A stretch of DNA of 64,000 nucleotides. Source: DASUPK01 sp963795665. Its GTDB lineage: Bacteria > Actinomycetota > Thermoleophilia > Solirubrobacterales > 70-9. This document shows positions 8,753 to 17,607 of this stretch, piece by piece. A program made the position numbers and the translations under genes. The number at the start of each line of letters is the position of its first letter. The stretch's first letter is position 1. The stretch spans positions 496,001-560,000 of the forward strand of contig CAWCIP010000014.1 in the NCBI GenBank assembly GCA_963795665.1, written 5' to 3'. The notes under the pieces are model-generated. The model did no database searches, had not been told where the DNA came from, and saw only the letters and a list, made by a program, of their open reading frames with translations.

Positions 8753-10693
8753 CTAAACCGCGCACTCTCCCTCGCCGCGCTCGACCTTGTAGGGCTCGGA
8801 GCGGTTCCAGTCGATGAAGAACATGAGGTTGTCGGCGTTGAACTCGACCGGCAGCTTCAGGTCCGAGATCAGCTCCTCGAACTGGTCGAAGCCTGTTCGG
8901 TCGACGAAGGCGTTGAAGTCCTCGCCCTCGTTGCGCTTCTCCTCGTAGTTGCGGATCCAGCGCTCGACCGCCTCAGGCACGCGCTTTGCGGGGAGCCGCG
9001 CCTTGAGCCGGTGGCCGAACACGACGTCGCCGCCCTCGAAGTTGCCGGCGATGTGCGGGATGTAGGCCGGGATCGTGTGCTCGCCGACCTTGATGGACGC
9101 GCCGTAGAAGCCGATCGTGGCGATGTGGTGCTGCGAGCACCCGTTGGGGCAGCCGCTCATCTTGATGTGGATCTGCTTGGTGAGCGGGTCCGTGATCTCC
9201 ATCTCCTCGAGCCGCTTCTGGAGCTCGGCGTTCAGCCCCATCGAGGCCGTGATGCCGAGCTTGCAGCTGTCGGTGCCGGGGCAGCTGACCACGTCCGTGA
9301 TCCGGAAGGCGCCGGAATCGCCGAGGTCGAGCTCCTTGAGGCGGGTCCAGAGGTCGTAGAGGGACTCGCGCCGGATCCAGCGCAGAACCAGGTTCTGCTG
9401 CACGGTTGTGCGGGCGTAGCCGCCGGTGAAGTCGCGCATGATCGCCGCCAGGCCCCTGAATTGATGAGGAGTGAGGTCGCCGCGGGTCACCTTGACGGTG
9501 GCGGTGACGAAGCCCTCCTGGCGCTGCGGCGCGACGTTCTCGTCGACCCAGGCGTCGAACTCGCTGCGGTCTCCGTTCGGGGAGCCGTAGCTCCCGGGGA
9601 CGGCGGGCGCATTGGCCTCCTCGTCGTGGACGAAGAGGAGGTGATCGATGGAGAAGTCGCGCTCGTCGGCCCAGTCGCCCTTGAGTTCCTCTTCGACCAG
9701 CTCGCGGAAGGCGTCCATGCCGATCTTGTCGACCAGCACCTTGATCCGGGCGCGCATGCGGTTCTCGCGCAGCCACTCCTGGCGGTCGAAGATCCGCAGG
9801 GCGGCCTCGGTGACCTTCAGGTAATCGCCGTTGTCGAGCTCGACGAACTCGTAGAGGGTGGGGGCGACGCGGGGCTGGATCGAGGTGCCGCCGCCGATCT
9901 TGACCTCGACGCCGCGAACCTCCTTGCCGTCGATCTCCCTGACCTTGGGAATGAAGCCGACGTCGTGAATCTCGGTGATCGCCCGGTCGGCATCGCTTGC
10001 GCTGAACGCGGTCTTCACCTTGCGCGGCATCAGCTGGGTGGTGGGATGGCGGACGAAATAGCGCGCGTAGGCGGCGGCATATGGAGTGACGTCGAACGGC
10101 TCGTCATCCGCCACACCCGCCCAGGGGTCGCCGGTGACGTTGCGGATCGTGTTGCCGCAGCCCTCGCGTGAGGAGAGACCGGCCTGGCTGATCTGCCTGA
10201 TGAACTCGGCTGCGTCCGCCAGGGGGATGTGGTGGATCTGGATGTTCTGGCGCGTCGTGATGTGGCCCTTGTTGAGCGGCGCGAGCTCCTCGATCGCGTC
10301 CGCGAAGGCCTCCATCTGCTCGGGGCTGACGCCGCCGTAGGGAAGCTTCACGCGGATCATCTGCACGTCGGGCTGGCGCTGGCCGTAGACGCCCTGCTTG
10401 AGCCGGAAGCCGATGAACTGCTCCTCGGTCTGCTCGCCGCGAAGGAAGCTGGCCGCCTCGGTGTCGAAGTCGTCGAACTCCCGCTCGAGGATCGGGATCA
10501 CGTGGCCGGGGACGTCGTCGTAGACCTCGGGGTTCTCCAGCGAGCCGACCTTCCCCTTGCCGTGCTGCTTCTTGTTCGGATCCTGCTTGAGGGAGGCGGG
10601 ATCGACCGGCTTCTTCGCCGCTTTCGCGGCGCCGTTGCCGGCGGCAGGTGTTGTGGCCGCCTTCGTGGAGTCAGGGGCGGAGACGGGCTCCAT
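8753..10693 (-). CDS. sir: Ferredoxin-dependent sulfite reductase (siroheme)
   Basis: The enzyme reduces sulfite to sulfide with six electrons. It is a 646-residue member of the nitrite/sulfite reductase ferredoxin-like family. It has two half-repeats and the siroheme/[4Fe-4S] cysteines in SCPGTDSCKLGIT and CPNGCSQHHIATIGFYG. The N-terminal roughly 50 residues are low-complexity, rich in Ala, Lys and Pro. I prefer ATG 10693 over TTG 10750. Nitrite reductase is possible by family, but the position at the head of the sulfate operon sir-cysH-sat-cysC argues for sulfite. Siroheme would come from the synthase at 53.5 kb. Confidence 0.92.
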   Translation of the reverse strand: MEPVSAPDSTKAATTPAAGNGAAKAAKKPVDPASLKQDPNKKQHGKGKVGSLENPEVYDDVPGHVIPILEREFDDFDTEAASFLRGEQTEEQFIGFRLKQGVYGQRQPDVQMIRVKLPYGGVSPEQMEAFADAIEELAPLNKGHITTRQNIQIHHIPLADAAEFIRQISQAGLSSREGCGNTIRNVTGDPWAGVADDEPFDVTPYAAAYARYFVRHPTTQLMPRKVKTAFSASDADRAITEIHDVGFIPKVREIDGKEVRGVEVKIGGGTSIQPRVAPTLYEFVELDNGDYLKVTEAALRIFDRQEWLRENRMRARIKVLVDKIGMDAFRELVEEELKGDWADERDFSIDHLLFVHDEEANAPAVPGSYGSPNGDRSEFDAWVDENVAPQRQEGFVTATVKVTRGDLTPHQFRGLAAIMRDFTGGYARTTVQQNLVLRWIRRESLYDLWTRLKELDLGDSGAFRITDVVSCPGTDSCKLGITASMGLNAELQKRLEEMEITDPLTKQIHIKMSGCPNGCSQHHIATIGFYGASIKVGEHTIPAYIPHIAGNFEGGDVVFGHRLKARLPAKRVPEAVERWIRNYEEKRNEGEDFNAFVDRTGFDQFEELISDLKLPVEFNADNLMFFIDWNRSEPYKVERGEGECAV

Positions 10694-10758
10694 GAGGACC
10701 GGCGTTCCTTTCGTCGACGTAGCCTTGCCCGGGCGTGTACCGCCCAGCAATCTAGCAA

Positions 10759-10777
10759 ACCTGATCGAGTTTCAGGT
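10759..10777. promoter_or_regulatory. Dyad upstream of the sulfate-assimilation operon
   Basis: The sequence ACCTGA-7 bp-TCAGGT is a perfect 6-bp inverted repeat lying 66 bp upstream of the sir start. Its size fits an operator for a dimeric repressor such as the neighbouring Rrf2 protein. The heptamer GAGTTTC in its middle recurs between the Rrf2 and TauE genes at about 5002-5008. Confidence 0.45.
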
Positions 10778-10798
10778 GATTATCGCCGCCAGCCTGGC

Positions 10799-11359
10799 TC
10801 AGGCCCGGCTGCGGTAGCGAAGAAAGACAAAGCCGCCGCGAAAGCGGCGTTCGTCGAGCAGCTCGAGCTCCAGGCGGACCTGGCCGGGAAGCGATCGCTT
10901 TCCCGCCCCGACGACGGTCGGCGCAAGGAACAGGTGGCATTCGTCCACCAACCCGGCGCGGAACGCCTGAGCGGCGAGGTCCGGGCCGCCCACCGTGAGA
11001 TCGGCCCGCGCCGACGCCTTGATCTGCTCGACTGCATCGGGATCGAAGCCTCGCTCGATTCGCGTTCGGCTCGTGGAGGGCGCCTCCAGGGACTTCGAGT
11101 AGACGATCTTGTCGGCCGCCTGCCAGATCTGAGCGAAGTCCCGCGTGACCTCCGCGTGGGCGGCGAGCGAAGGGTCAGTCTCCCAGACCGCCAGCGTCTC
11201 GTACATCCGGCGCCCCAGGAGGTAGGTACCAACCGGCCGCTCCAGGTCGTTGATGAACCTGTGCACCTCTTCATCCGGGGCGGCCCAGTCGAAGTTCCCA
11301 GCCTCGTCCTCGATGTAGCCGTCGAGCGAGGTGATGGCCGAATAGATCAGCTTTCCCAC
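10799..11359 (-). CDS. Dihydrofolate-reductase-family (RibD C-terminal) protein
   Basis: A 186-residue protein of the DHFR/RibD C-terminal superfamily. It starts GKLIYSAITSLDGYIED and contains GTYLLGRRMYETLAVWE, the central VGGPDLAAQAFRAGLVDE and the typical HLFLAPTVVGAGKRS. Such stand-alone proteins are NADPH-binding reductases of mostly unknown substrate, often called YwjB/YyaP-like; I cannot assign a reaction. GTG 11359 lies 10 bases behind the stop of the VOC gene, so the two probably share a transcript. Confidence 0.8.
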   Translation of the reverse strand: MGKLIYSAITSLDGYIEDEAGNFDWAAPDEEVHRFINDLERPVGTYLLGRRMYETLAVWETDPSLAAHAEVTRDFAQIWQAADKIVYSKSLEAPSTSRTRIERGFDPDAVEQIKASARADLTVGGPDLAAQAFRAGLVDECHLFLAPTVVGAGKRSLPGQVRLELELLDERRFRGGFVFLRYRSRA

Positions 11360-11369
11360 GGGAACAGCT

Positions 11370-11759
11370 CTAGGTCGCCGAAGGGTCGGCTTCGAGCACG
11401 GAGAGGATGTTCCCGGCGGGGTCCTTGAACCAGGCGATCGCCGGGCCGGGCCCGCCGCTGGAGATGCCCTTCTCGTCCTGGTCGAATCCGTCGTACTGCT
11501 CGAAGGTCACACCCCGGGAGATGAGCCCGTCGACGGTCGCCTCGACGTCGTCGACCGGGAAGTTGAGGATCGTGTATGTCGCGGGCGTGAAGTCCGGCTT
11601 GGGGTAGATCAGCGTCGGCCTGTCGCCGGCGAGGTCAAGCTGGAGGAGGTCGTCGCCCTGCGTGGACACCTTCAAGCCCAAAGTCTCGCCATAGAACTCC
11701 TTGGCCTTCTCGACGTCGTCGACCGCAAAGCCGCTGAACGCGTGGCTGTGCTCGAGCAT
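11370..11759 (-). CDS. VOC-family (glyoxalase/bleomycin-resistance-like) protein
   Basis: A 129-residue vicinal-oxygen-chelate protein with two beta-alpha-beta-beta-beta halves: AFSGFAVDDVEKAKEFYGET in the first, and LNFPVDDVEATVDGL with WFKDPAGNILSVLE in the second. Members bind a divalent metal and act as lyases, dioxygenases or drug-binding proteins; the substrate is unknown here. ATG 11759 has a clean GAGGAG 6 bases upstream, which rules out the longer reading frame. It leads a two-gene unit with the DHFR-family gene. Confidence 0.85.
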   Translation of the reverse strand: MLEHSHAFSGFAVDDVEKAKEFYGETLGLKVSTQGDDLLQLDLAGDRPTLIYPKPDFTPATYTILNFPVDDVEATVDGLISRGVTFEQYDGFDQDEKGISSGGPGPAIAWFKDPAGNILSVLEADPSAT

Positions 11760-11859
11760 GGTGGCTCCTCTCGTCTCGTGGTTCACCCATTTAGACGCAG
11801 ATTCGCAGCGAAATTCATCGGCCGGGCCGGATTCCATCCCCAGTCGCGAGAATCCAGGA

Positions 11860-12807
11860 GTGACTGAGATTCCCGTGATCTCCGGCGAGGCGGTCCTCGG
11901 GGCGATCGACCCGGAAGCCGCGATCGAGCGCACGCGAGAGGCGTTCGAGCGTTATGGCCGAGGCGAATGGGCGATGCCGGCCAAGGTCTACCTCGACAGC
12001 CCGCCGTACGGTGACTTCCGGGCGATGCCCGCTCGAGGCGACGGGCTGGCGCTGCTCAAATGGGTGACCTCGTTTCCTGGCAACAGCGCCAAGGGCCTGC
12101 CGGTCGTTCGCGGCGAGGCTCTCCTCTCGGACGCGGAGACCGGGAAGGAGCTGGCGGTGATCGAGTGCTCGTCGGTGACCTCGCTGCGCACCGGCGCGGC
12201 GGCGGCGGTGTCCGCGCAGGCGCTCGCCGCGGAGGGGGCCAAGTCGGTCGGGATCATCGGCTGCGGAGTCAACGGCACCTGGTCGGCACGGTGCCTGGCC
12301 GCGGCCGGCTTCGGGCCGGGCGTCTGCGCCGATCCTCGCGCTGGTGCGGCGCAGGCGCTGGCGGACGAGCTCGGATGGCGGGTCGGTGAGAGAGCCGAGG
12401 CGGCCGCGCAGGACGTTGTCGTCACGGTCACGCCGGGGAACGAGCCCGTGTTCCTGGCGAGCGACCTGCGAGAGGGCCAGCACGTCGCCGTCCTGGGCGC
12501 CGACGCTCACGGCAAGCGGGAGGTCGAGCTCGAGGCGATCGGGCGCTGTCGCCTCTTCTGCGACGACTGGGAGCAGGCGAGCGCGGGCGGGGAGCTGGCG
12601 AACGGGGTCGAGGCCGGAGTGATCGAGCGCGATCGGGTCACACAGCTCGGCGACGTCCTCGTCGGGCGAGCCGAGGGTCGCAGCGGCCCCGACGAGATCA
12701 CGCTCTTCGACTCGACCGGTCTGGCGATCCAGGACCTGGCGATCTGCCGCGCCGTCTACGAGCGCTGGCGGGAGGGCGACATCGACGCCCCGGTGGTCAG
12801 CCTCTGA
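11860..12807 (+). CDS. Ornithine cyclodeaminase / mu-crystallin family dehydrogenase
   Basis: The protein belongs to the family of ornithine cyclodeaminase, alanine dehydrogenase and ketimine reductase. From GTG 11860 it has 315 residues. The N-terminal domain contains DPEAAIERTREAFERYG; the NAD-binding fold has SVGIIGCGVNGTWSARCL, then GQHVAVLGADAHGKREVE. The exact substrate cannot be inferred. GTG 11860 begins where family homology begins, but the AGGA before it is too close to act as a normal Shine-Dalgarno. Its last 52 bases overlap the convergent secreted-protein gene. Confidence 0.85.
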   Translation: MTEIPVISGEAVLGAIDPEAAIERTREAFERYGRGEWAMPAKVYLDSPPYGDFRAMPARGDGLALLKWVTSFPGNSAKGLPVVRGEALLSDAETGKELAVIECSSVTSLRTGAAAAVSAQALAAEGAKSVGIIGCGVNGTWSARCLAAAGFGPGVCADPRAGAAQALADELGWRVGERAEAAAQDVVVTVTPGNEPVFLASDLREGQHVAVLGADAHGKREVELEAIGRCRLFCDDWEQASAGGELANGVEAGVIERDRVTQLGDVLVGRAEGRSGPDEITLFDSTGLAIQDLAICRAVYERWREGDIDAPVVSL

Positions 12808-13643
12808 AGCGCGCGGCCGCGGCGCGCCGGTGCCCCTTCTTCCTTCCCCTTCTTCTTGCACTTCTTCTTCGCCCCGGCAGCGTGGCGGTGCTTCTTCTTC
12901 TTGCACTTCTTCTTGTGTTTGGCGGGCGGACCGGGAGGCGGCGGCTGCGGCTGCAGCAGCGGCGGCGGCGGCGGCGGGTCTGTCACCGTGAGGTTGTCGA
13001 GGTCATAGGTCTCGCCGGTCATGTTCGGGCCGACGTCAACGATGACTGCGATCTGGTCGCTCGCGCCCAACAGGCTCTGGAACCGTGCTCGGCTCGGGGC
13101 GGTGCAGGTCCCCCCCGCATACGGGCACACCGCCCAGCTGAGCTTCCCGGTCAGGCGGGCGGTCTCCGTGAGCGGAATCGAGAGGTGGTGGTAGCCCTTC
13201 CCGACCTTATCCGGAATGAAGCCGTCCAGATAATTGTCGCCCGGGGGCAGCAGCAACAGCTCGGCGCCGAACTCGGGGTCGATGTCCTTGGAGCGCAGGT
13301 CGAAGGAGCCGGTACCTCCGTAGTTGGCTCCGAGCGGGGGGACGAACGGACTGAAGAAGGTGAGGAGCTCGCATGGGCTGGAGTCGGGGCAGCCCGATTC
13401 CGGGCCGGTGTCGACGGCGCTCAGATGGCCGCCAGGATTTCCCCCGGTCGCCGTGAACCCCGCGGGGTCGGAGTTGGCGCTCGCGTCGTCTTGCTTCTGC
13501 GTCCAGCCCTGATTGCCCGATTCGAATGTGAATGAGAGGGGGGTTGCGCTCGCCGAACCGGCGGTGCCCAGGACGACGACGGCCGTAAGCACGAGCCCCG
13601 CCAGCAGCCTGTTTGATCCCTTGGTGCGGTTCCTTCCGCACAT
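12756..13643 (-). CDS. Secreted protein with Lys/Cys-rich tail
   Basis: A 295-residue exported protein. The signal peptide (RLLAGLVLTAVVVLGTAGSASA) is followed by a beta-rich domain starting SFTFESGNQGWTQ and ending DLDNLTVTDPP, which resembles laminin-B/carbohydrate-binding jelly rolls. Then come a polyproline stretch and a basic tail with KKKCKKKKHRH and KKKCKKKGK. Tails of this kind recur in Thermoleophilia exported proteins and may bind the cell wall; that is inference. ATG 13643 has AGGGGA upstream. The last 17 codons run antisense inside the neighbouring dehydrogenase gene, so the true C-terminus may be shorter if one base is wrong there. Confidence 0.7.
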   Translation of the reverse strand: MCGRNRTKGSNRLLAGLVLTAVVVLGTAGSASATPLSFTFESGNQGWTQKQDDASANSDPAGFTATGGNPGGHLSAVDTGPESGCPDSSPCELLTFFSPFVPPLGANYGGTGSFDLRSKDIDPEFGAELLLLPPGDNYLDGFIPDKVGKGYHHLSIPLTETARLTGKLSWAVCPYAGGTCTAPSRARFQSLLGASDQIAVIVDVGPNMTGETYDLDNLTVTDPPPPPPLLQPQPPPPGPPAKHKKKCKKKKHRHAAGAKKKCKKKGKEEGAPARRGRALQRLTTGASMSPSRQRS

Positions 13644-13752
13644 GACTATCCCCTGGTCCGTTGAAGGCGCAGGGTAGGCCGCGTGGCGGGCCGAATCAAG
13701 CGGCGGCGGGCGTCGCCCTGCCGGCGCCCGCCGCCACACTCTCCTCCCAAAC

Positions 13753-13962
13753 TCAGTCGACGCCGGTGCCCTCGACCAGGAACGCGACCCGCACGTGGGC
13801 CCGCCATTCATCGAGGTTCTCGCCGCGCAGTCCCGTGGAGACGACGTCGATCGCGCGAATGTTCCGAAGCGAGCCCTGCGCCTGCTTCAGCGCCTGCTGT
13901 GCGGCGTCATCCGAAGACTTCTTGGAGCTTCCGACCAGCTCGATGATCTTTACGACGGCCAC
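13753..13962 (-). CDS. Dodecin flavin-binding protein
   Basis: A 69-residue protein matching the dodecin family: KIIELVGSSKKSSDDAAQQA near the start, RNIRAIDVVSTG in the middle and HVRVAFLVEG at the end. Dodecins form dodecameric shells that store or sequester FMN, FAD or CoA. The GTG start has GAGGAGGG three bases upstream. It lies directly downstream of the propionyl-CoA carboxylase/methylmalonyl-CoA mutase genes. Confidence 0.9.
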   Translation of the reverse strand: MAVVKIIELVGSSKKSSDDAAQQALKQAQGSLRNIRAIDVVSTGLRGENLDEWRAHVRVAFLVEGTGVD

Positions 13963-14037
13963 GGGCCCTCCTCTTGTGAGCGCGATGAGTTTGCGGCAAG
14001 TGTTCTATTGCACTTGCGCTCCGGGTACAAGTCCCGC

Positions 14038-14274
14038 TCACGCCCCGGGCGGTATTCCCCAGCCGCTGCCGAGGCCCGGCCTCGATCCGATTCCCTCCGC
14101 GAGCGCGGCTCGCTGCCAGCGGCTCACCTCGGCCGGACGCGGCGACGGTGCTGTCTCCCGGAGGAAGCGCTCGAGCGCCGCGGCGATCGCGGCGGCCTCG
14201 TCGGGCGCGGCGGCGGCGCTCCGGATCTCGATCCTGGGACGCGGGGGTTTGCCCCTGCCGTTTCTACCGGCCAT
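14038..14274 (-). CDS. Acyl-CoA carboxylase epsilon subunit
   Basis: A 78-residue protein starting with a basic segment (AGRNGRGKPPRPRIEIRS). It contains PDEAAAIAAALERFLRE and a terminal VSRWQRAALAEGIG, the pattern of the small epsilon subunit (AccE/PccE) found in actinobacterial acyl-CoA carboxylases. The subunit joins alpha and beta and stimulates activity. Its ATG overlaps the beta-subunit stop in TGATG, giving tight translational coupling. Confidence 0.85.
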   Translation of the reverse strand: MAGRNGRGKPPRPRIEIRSAAAAPDEAAAIAAALERFLRETAPSPRPAEVSRWQRAALAEGIGSRPGLGSGWGIPPGA

Positions 14275-15842
14275 CAGAGCGGGATGTTGCCGTGCTTGCG
14301 CTTCGGCCCCTCGACCCGCTTGGTCTGCAGGGTGCGGAGCGCGCGGATCAGCTTCGGGCGGGTCTGGTGCGGCTCGATCACGTCGTCGATGTAGCCGCGC
14401 TCGGCCGCCGAGTATGGGTTGGCGAAGTGCGCCTTGTAGTCGTCGATCAGCTTCGAGCGTCGCTCGTCCGGCGTGGGGGACTTGGCGAGGTCGCGGCGGT
14501 AGATGATGTTGACCGCGCCCTCAGGCCCCATCACGGCGACCTCGGCGGTGGGCCAGGCGAAGTTGAAGTCGGCCAGCATGTGCTTCGAGTTCATGACGTC
14601 GTAGGCGCCGCCGTAGGCCTTGCGGGTGACGACGGTGAGCTTGGGCACGGTGGCCTCGGTGAAGGCGTAGAGCAGCTTGGCGCCGTGGCGGATGATCCCG
14701 CCCCACTCCTGAGAGGTGCCCGGCAGGAAGCCGGGGACGTCGGTGAAGGTGAGCAGGGGGACGTTGAAGGCGTCGCAGGTGCGGACGAAGCGCGCAGCCT
14801 TCTCGGATGACTCGATGTCGAGGACCCCGGCGAGGAAGGCGGGCTGGTTGCCGACGACGCCGACGGGGTGGCCGTCCAGACGGGAGAAGCCGCAGACGAT
14901 GTTCTTGGCGAAATGCTCGTGGACCTCGAAGAAATCGCCGTCGTCGACGATCCGCGAGATCACCTCGCGCATGTCGTAGGGCTTCTGGGGGTCGTCCGGG
15001 ACGATCGTGTCGAGCTCCGGGTCCTCGCGGTCCGGGTCGTCGGTCGGCTCCACCCGCGGCGGCAGCTCGAGGTTGTTGAGCGGCAGGAAGCTCATCAGGT
15101 AGCGGACGTCCTCCAGGCACTGCTCCTCGTCATCGGCGGCGAAGTGGGCGACGCCCGACTTCGTGTTGTGGCTCATCGCGCCGCCGAGCTCCTCGAACTC
15201 GACCTCCTCGCCGGTGACCGTCTTGATCACCTCGGGGCCGGTGATGAACATGTGCGAGGTCTCCTTGACCATGAAGATGAAGTCGGTCATGGCGGGGGAG
15301 TAGACGGCGCCGCCCGCGCACGGCCCCATGATCAGGCTGATCTGCGGGATCACGCCCGAGCACTGGACGTTGCGGACGAACACGTCCCCGTAGGCGCCCA
15401 GCGAGACGACGCCCTCCTGGATCCGCGCCCCGCCGGAGTCGTTGATGCCGATCACGGGCGCCCCGACCTTCGCGGCCAGGTCCATGACCTTGACCATCTT
15501 CTCCGCCATCACCTCGCCCAGCGAGCCGCCGAAGACGGTGAAGTCCTGGGAGAAGACGAAGACGGTACGGCCGTCGATCGTGCCGTAGCCGGTGACCACG
15601 GCGTCGCCGTACGGGCGCCGCTTGTCCATCTCGAACTCGTGGGTGCGGTGGCGGACGAAGGTGTCGAGCTCCTCGAAGGAGCCGGGGTCGAGCAGCTTCT
15701 CGATCCGCTCCCGGGCGGTGAGCTTGCCCTTCGCGTGCTGCTTCTCGACCGCCTCCTCGGAGCCGGCGTGGACCGCCTCCTCGCGCAGCTCCCGCAGGTA
15801 GGCGAGCTTCTCCTCGTGGGTGACCGGGTTCTTCTCTCTCAT
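14274..15842 (-). CDS. pccB: Propionyl-CoA carboxylase beta (carboxyltransferase) subunit
   Basis: The protein transfers carboxyl from biotin to propionyl-CoA, giving methylmalonyl-CoA. It has 522 residues, typical for the beta subunit. It contains KLTARERIEKLLDPGSFEE, the oxyanion segment DSGGARIQEGV, MGPCAGGAVYSPAMTDF and FNVPLLTFTDVPGFLPG. Position between the mutase (9 bases upstream) and the epsilon subunit (overlapping downstream) supports propionyl-CoA as the main substrate. The biotinylated partner is probably the alpha subunit at 2.0-3.8 kb. Confidence 0.94.
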   Translation of the reverse strand: MREKNPVTHEEKLAYLRELREEAVHAGSEEAVEKQHAKGKLTARERIEKLLDPGSFEELDTFVRHRTHEFEMDKRRPYGDAVVTGYGTIDGRTVFVFSQDFTVFGGSLGEVMAEKMVKVMDLAAKVGAPVIGINDSGGARIQEGVVSLGAYGDVFVRNVQCSGVIPQISLIMGPCAGGAVYSPAMTDFIFMVKETSHMFITGPEVIKTVTGEEVEFEELGGAMSHNTKSGVAHFAADDEEQCLEDVRYLMSFLPLNNLELPPRVEPTDDPDREDPELDTIVPDDPQKPYDMREVISRIVDDGDFFEVHEHFAKNIVCGFSRLDGHPVGVVGNQPAFLAGVLDIESSEKAARFVRTCDAFNVPLLTFTDVPGFLPGTSQEWGGIIRHGAKLLYAFTEATVPKLTVVTRKAYGGAYDVMNSKHMLADFNFAWPTAEVAVMGPEGAVNIIYRRDLAKSPTPDERRSKLIDDYKAHFANPYSAAERGYIDDVIEPHQTRPKLIRALRTLQTKRVEGPKRKHGNIPL

Positions 15843-15851
15843 GGCAGGAAC

Positions 15852-17564
15852 CTAGAAGAAAGCGCCGCCGCGGTACTCGCCGAAGACGTCTCGCATCGCG
15901 TTGCAGACGTCTCCGATCGAGCCGCCCGCGCGTAGCGCCTCCTTGATCGGAGGGAGCAGGTTGCCCTCGCCGCGTGCGACGTCTCGGAGGGACTCGAGGC
16001 GCTTGTCGAGCTCCGCCTGGTCCCGCGCCTCCTTGAACTTCGCGAGGCGAGCCAGCTGGCGCTTCTCGGATTCCGGGTCGACCTTGAGGATGTCGACGTC
16101 GTCGGCCACGTCGGTGACGTACTTGTTGACGCCGACGATGACGTCCTGTCCGGTGCGGTAGCGCTCGTGGTAGCTGGCGGCCGACTCCTCGATCTCACGC
16201 TGCATGAACTCGAGCGCGTTCACCGAGCCGCCCAGGTCCTCGACCTTCTTCATCAGCTCCCAGGAGCGCTCCTCGACCTCGTCGGTGAGCGACTCGATGA
16301 AGTAGGAGCCGGCGAATGGATCGACCGTGTCGGCGACCCCCGACTCGTGCGCCAGCACCTGCTGCGTGCGGAGCGCGATCCGGGCTGAGCGCTCGGTCGG
16401 CAGCGCCAGCGCCTCGTCGAAGCCGTTGGTGTGCAGCGACTGGGTCCCTCCGGCGACCGCGGCGAAGCCCTGCAGGGCGACGCGAATGATGTTGACCTCC
16501 GGCTGCTGGGCCTGGAGGGTGACCCCGCCGGTCTGGGTGTGGAAGCGGATCATCTGCGCCTTCTCCTCGGTGGCGCCGAAGCGCTCTTTCATGATGCGGG
16601 CCCACATCCGGCGGACGGCCCTGAACTTGGCGATCTCCTGGAAGACGTTGTTGTGGCCGTTGAAGAAGAACGCGAGCCGCTGCCCGAACTTGTTGACGTC
16701 GAGCCCCGCCGCGATGCCCCCCTCGACGTAGGCGATCGCGTTGGCGAGGGTGAAGGCGACCTCCTGCACGGCCGAGCAGCCCTTCTCGCGGATGTGGTAC
16801 CCGGAGATCGAGATCGTGTTCCACTTGGGCACGTTCTCGTCGCAGTAGGCGAAGATGTCGGTGGTCAGGCGCATCGTCGGCTCGGGCGGGTAGATGTAGT
16901 TGCCGCGCGAGATGTACTCCTTCAGGACGTCGTTCTGGACCGTGCCGCGCAGCTCCTTGGACGGGACACCCTGCTCCTCGCCGACAAGCTCGTAGAGGAG
17001 CAGCAGGATCGCGGCGGGGGCGTTGATCGTCATCGAGGTGGAGACGTCGGCCAGCGAGATCTGGTCGAAGCAGATCCGCATGTCCTCGATCGTGTCGATC
17101 GGGACGCCGGTGCGGCCGACCTCGCCGGCGCACAGCGGGTCGTCGGAGTCCCGGCCGAGCTGGGTCGGCAGGTCGAAGGCCATCGAGAGGCCGGTCGAGC
17201 CGTGCTCGGTCAGGTAGCGGTAGCGCTCGTTCGTGTCCTCCGGGCTCGCGAAGCCGGCGTACTGGCGCATCGTCCAGAGCCGGTCGCGGTACATGCCGGG
17301 GTGGATTCCGCGGGTGAAGGGGTACTCGCCGGGCTCCCCGAGGCGCTCCTGCAGCCCCGGGGCGACGTCGTCCTCCTCGTAGAGCCGCTTGATCTCGATC
17401 CCGGAGTCGGTGATCTCCCGCTCGTCGTCGGGTCCCACGACCGGGGCGATGTAGCGGTGGAGGTCCTCGTCGACCGCGGCCTGCTGCTCGGCCTCGGGCG
17501 CGCCGTTGCTCTTCGCGCCGTCGGTCCCCTCGGTCTGCGCCTCGTCCTTTGGCCGGGTGGCCAT
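15852..17564 (-). CDS. Methylmalonyl-CoA mutase, catalytic subunit without B12 domain
   Basis: The mutase isomerises methylmalonyl-CoA and succinyl-CoA. The 570-residue protein ends after the TIM-barrel catalytic part (TRGIHPGMYRDRLWTMRQYA; SMAFDLPTQLGRDSDDP; FHTQTGGVTLQAQQPEVNI; DPFAGSYFIESLTDEVE). It lacks the C-terminal cobalamin-binding DxHxxG domain, so a separate B12 subunit must be encoded elsewhere. YAGF and the Arg in YISRGNYIYPPEP fit methylmalonyl-CoA rather than isobutyryl-CoA mutase, by my recollection of these families. The first 45 residues are acidic and low-complexity. With pccA, pccB, the epsilon subunit and sucCD this builds the propionate-to-succinate route, apart from an epimerase not seen here. 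Confidence 0.9.
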   Translation of the reverse strand: MATRPKDEAQTEGTDGAKSNGAPEAEQQAAVDEDLHRYIAPVVGPDDEREITDSGIEIKRLYEEDDVAPGLQERLGEPGEYPFTRGIHPGMYRDRLWTMRQYAGFASPEDTNERYRYLTEHGSTGLSMAFDLPTQLGRDSDDPLCAGEVGRTGVPIDTIEDMRICFDQISLADVSTSMTINAPAAILLLLYELVGEEQGVPSKELRGTVQNDVLKEYISRGNYIYPPEPTMRLTTDIFAYCDENVPKWNTISISGYHIREKGCSAVQEVAFTLANAIAYVEGGIAAGLDVNKFGQRLAFFFNGHNNVFQEIAKFRAVRRMWARIMKERFGATEEKAQMIRFHTQTGGVTLQAQQPEVNIIRVALQGFAAVAGGTQSLHTNGFDEALALPTERSARIALRTQQVLAHESGVADTVDPFAGSYFIESLTDEVEERSWELMKKVEDLGGSVNALEFMQREIEESAASYHERYRTGQDVIVGVNKYVTDVADDVDILKVDPESEKRQLARLAKFKEARDQAELDKRLESLRDVARGEGNLLPPIKEALRAGGSIGDVCNAMRDVFGEYRGGAFF

Positions 17565-17607
17565 GGGGACAGGATAGATAGGGAGTACCTACGGAGCGGC
17601 GAGCGGC

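Noticed and set aside
8753..10693. Assimilatory nitrite reductase
   Set aside because: The family cannot be split by the visible motifs, but the gene begins the sulfate-reduction operon and no nitrate genes are nearby.
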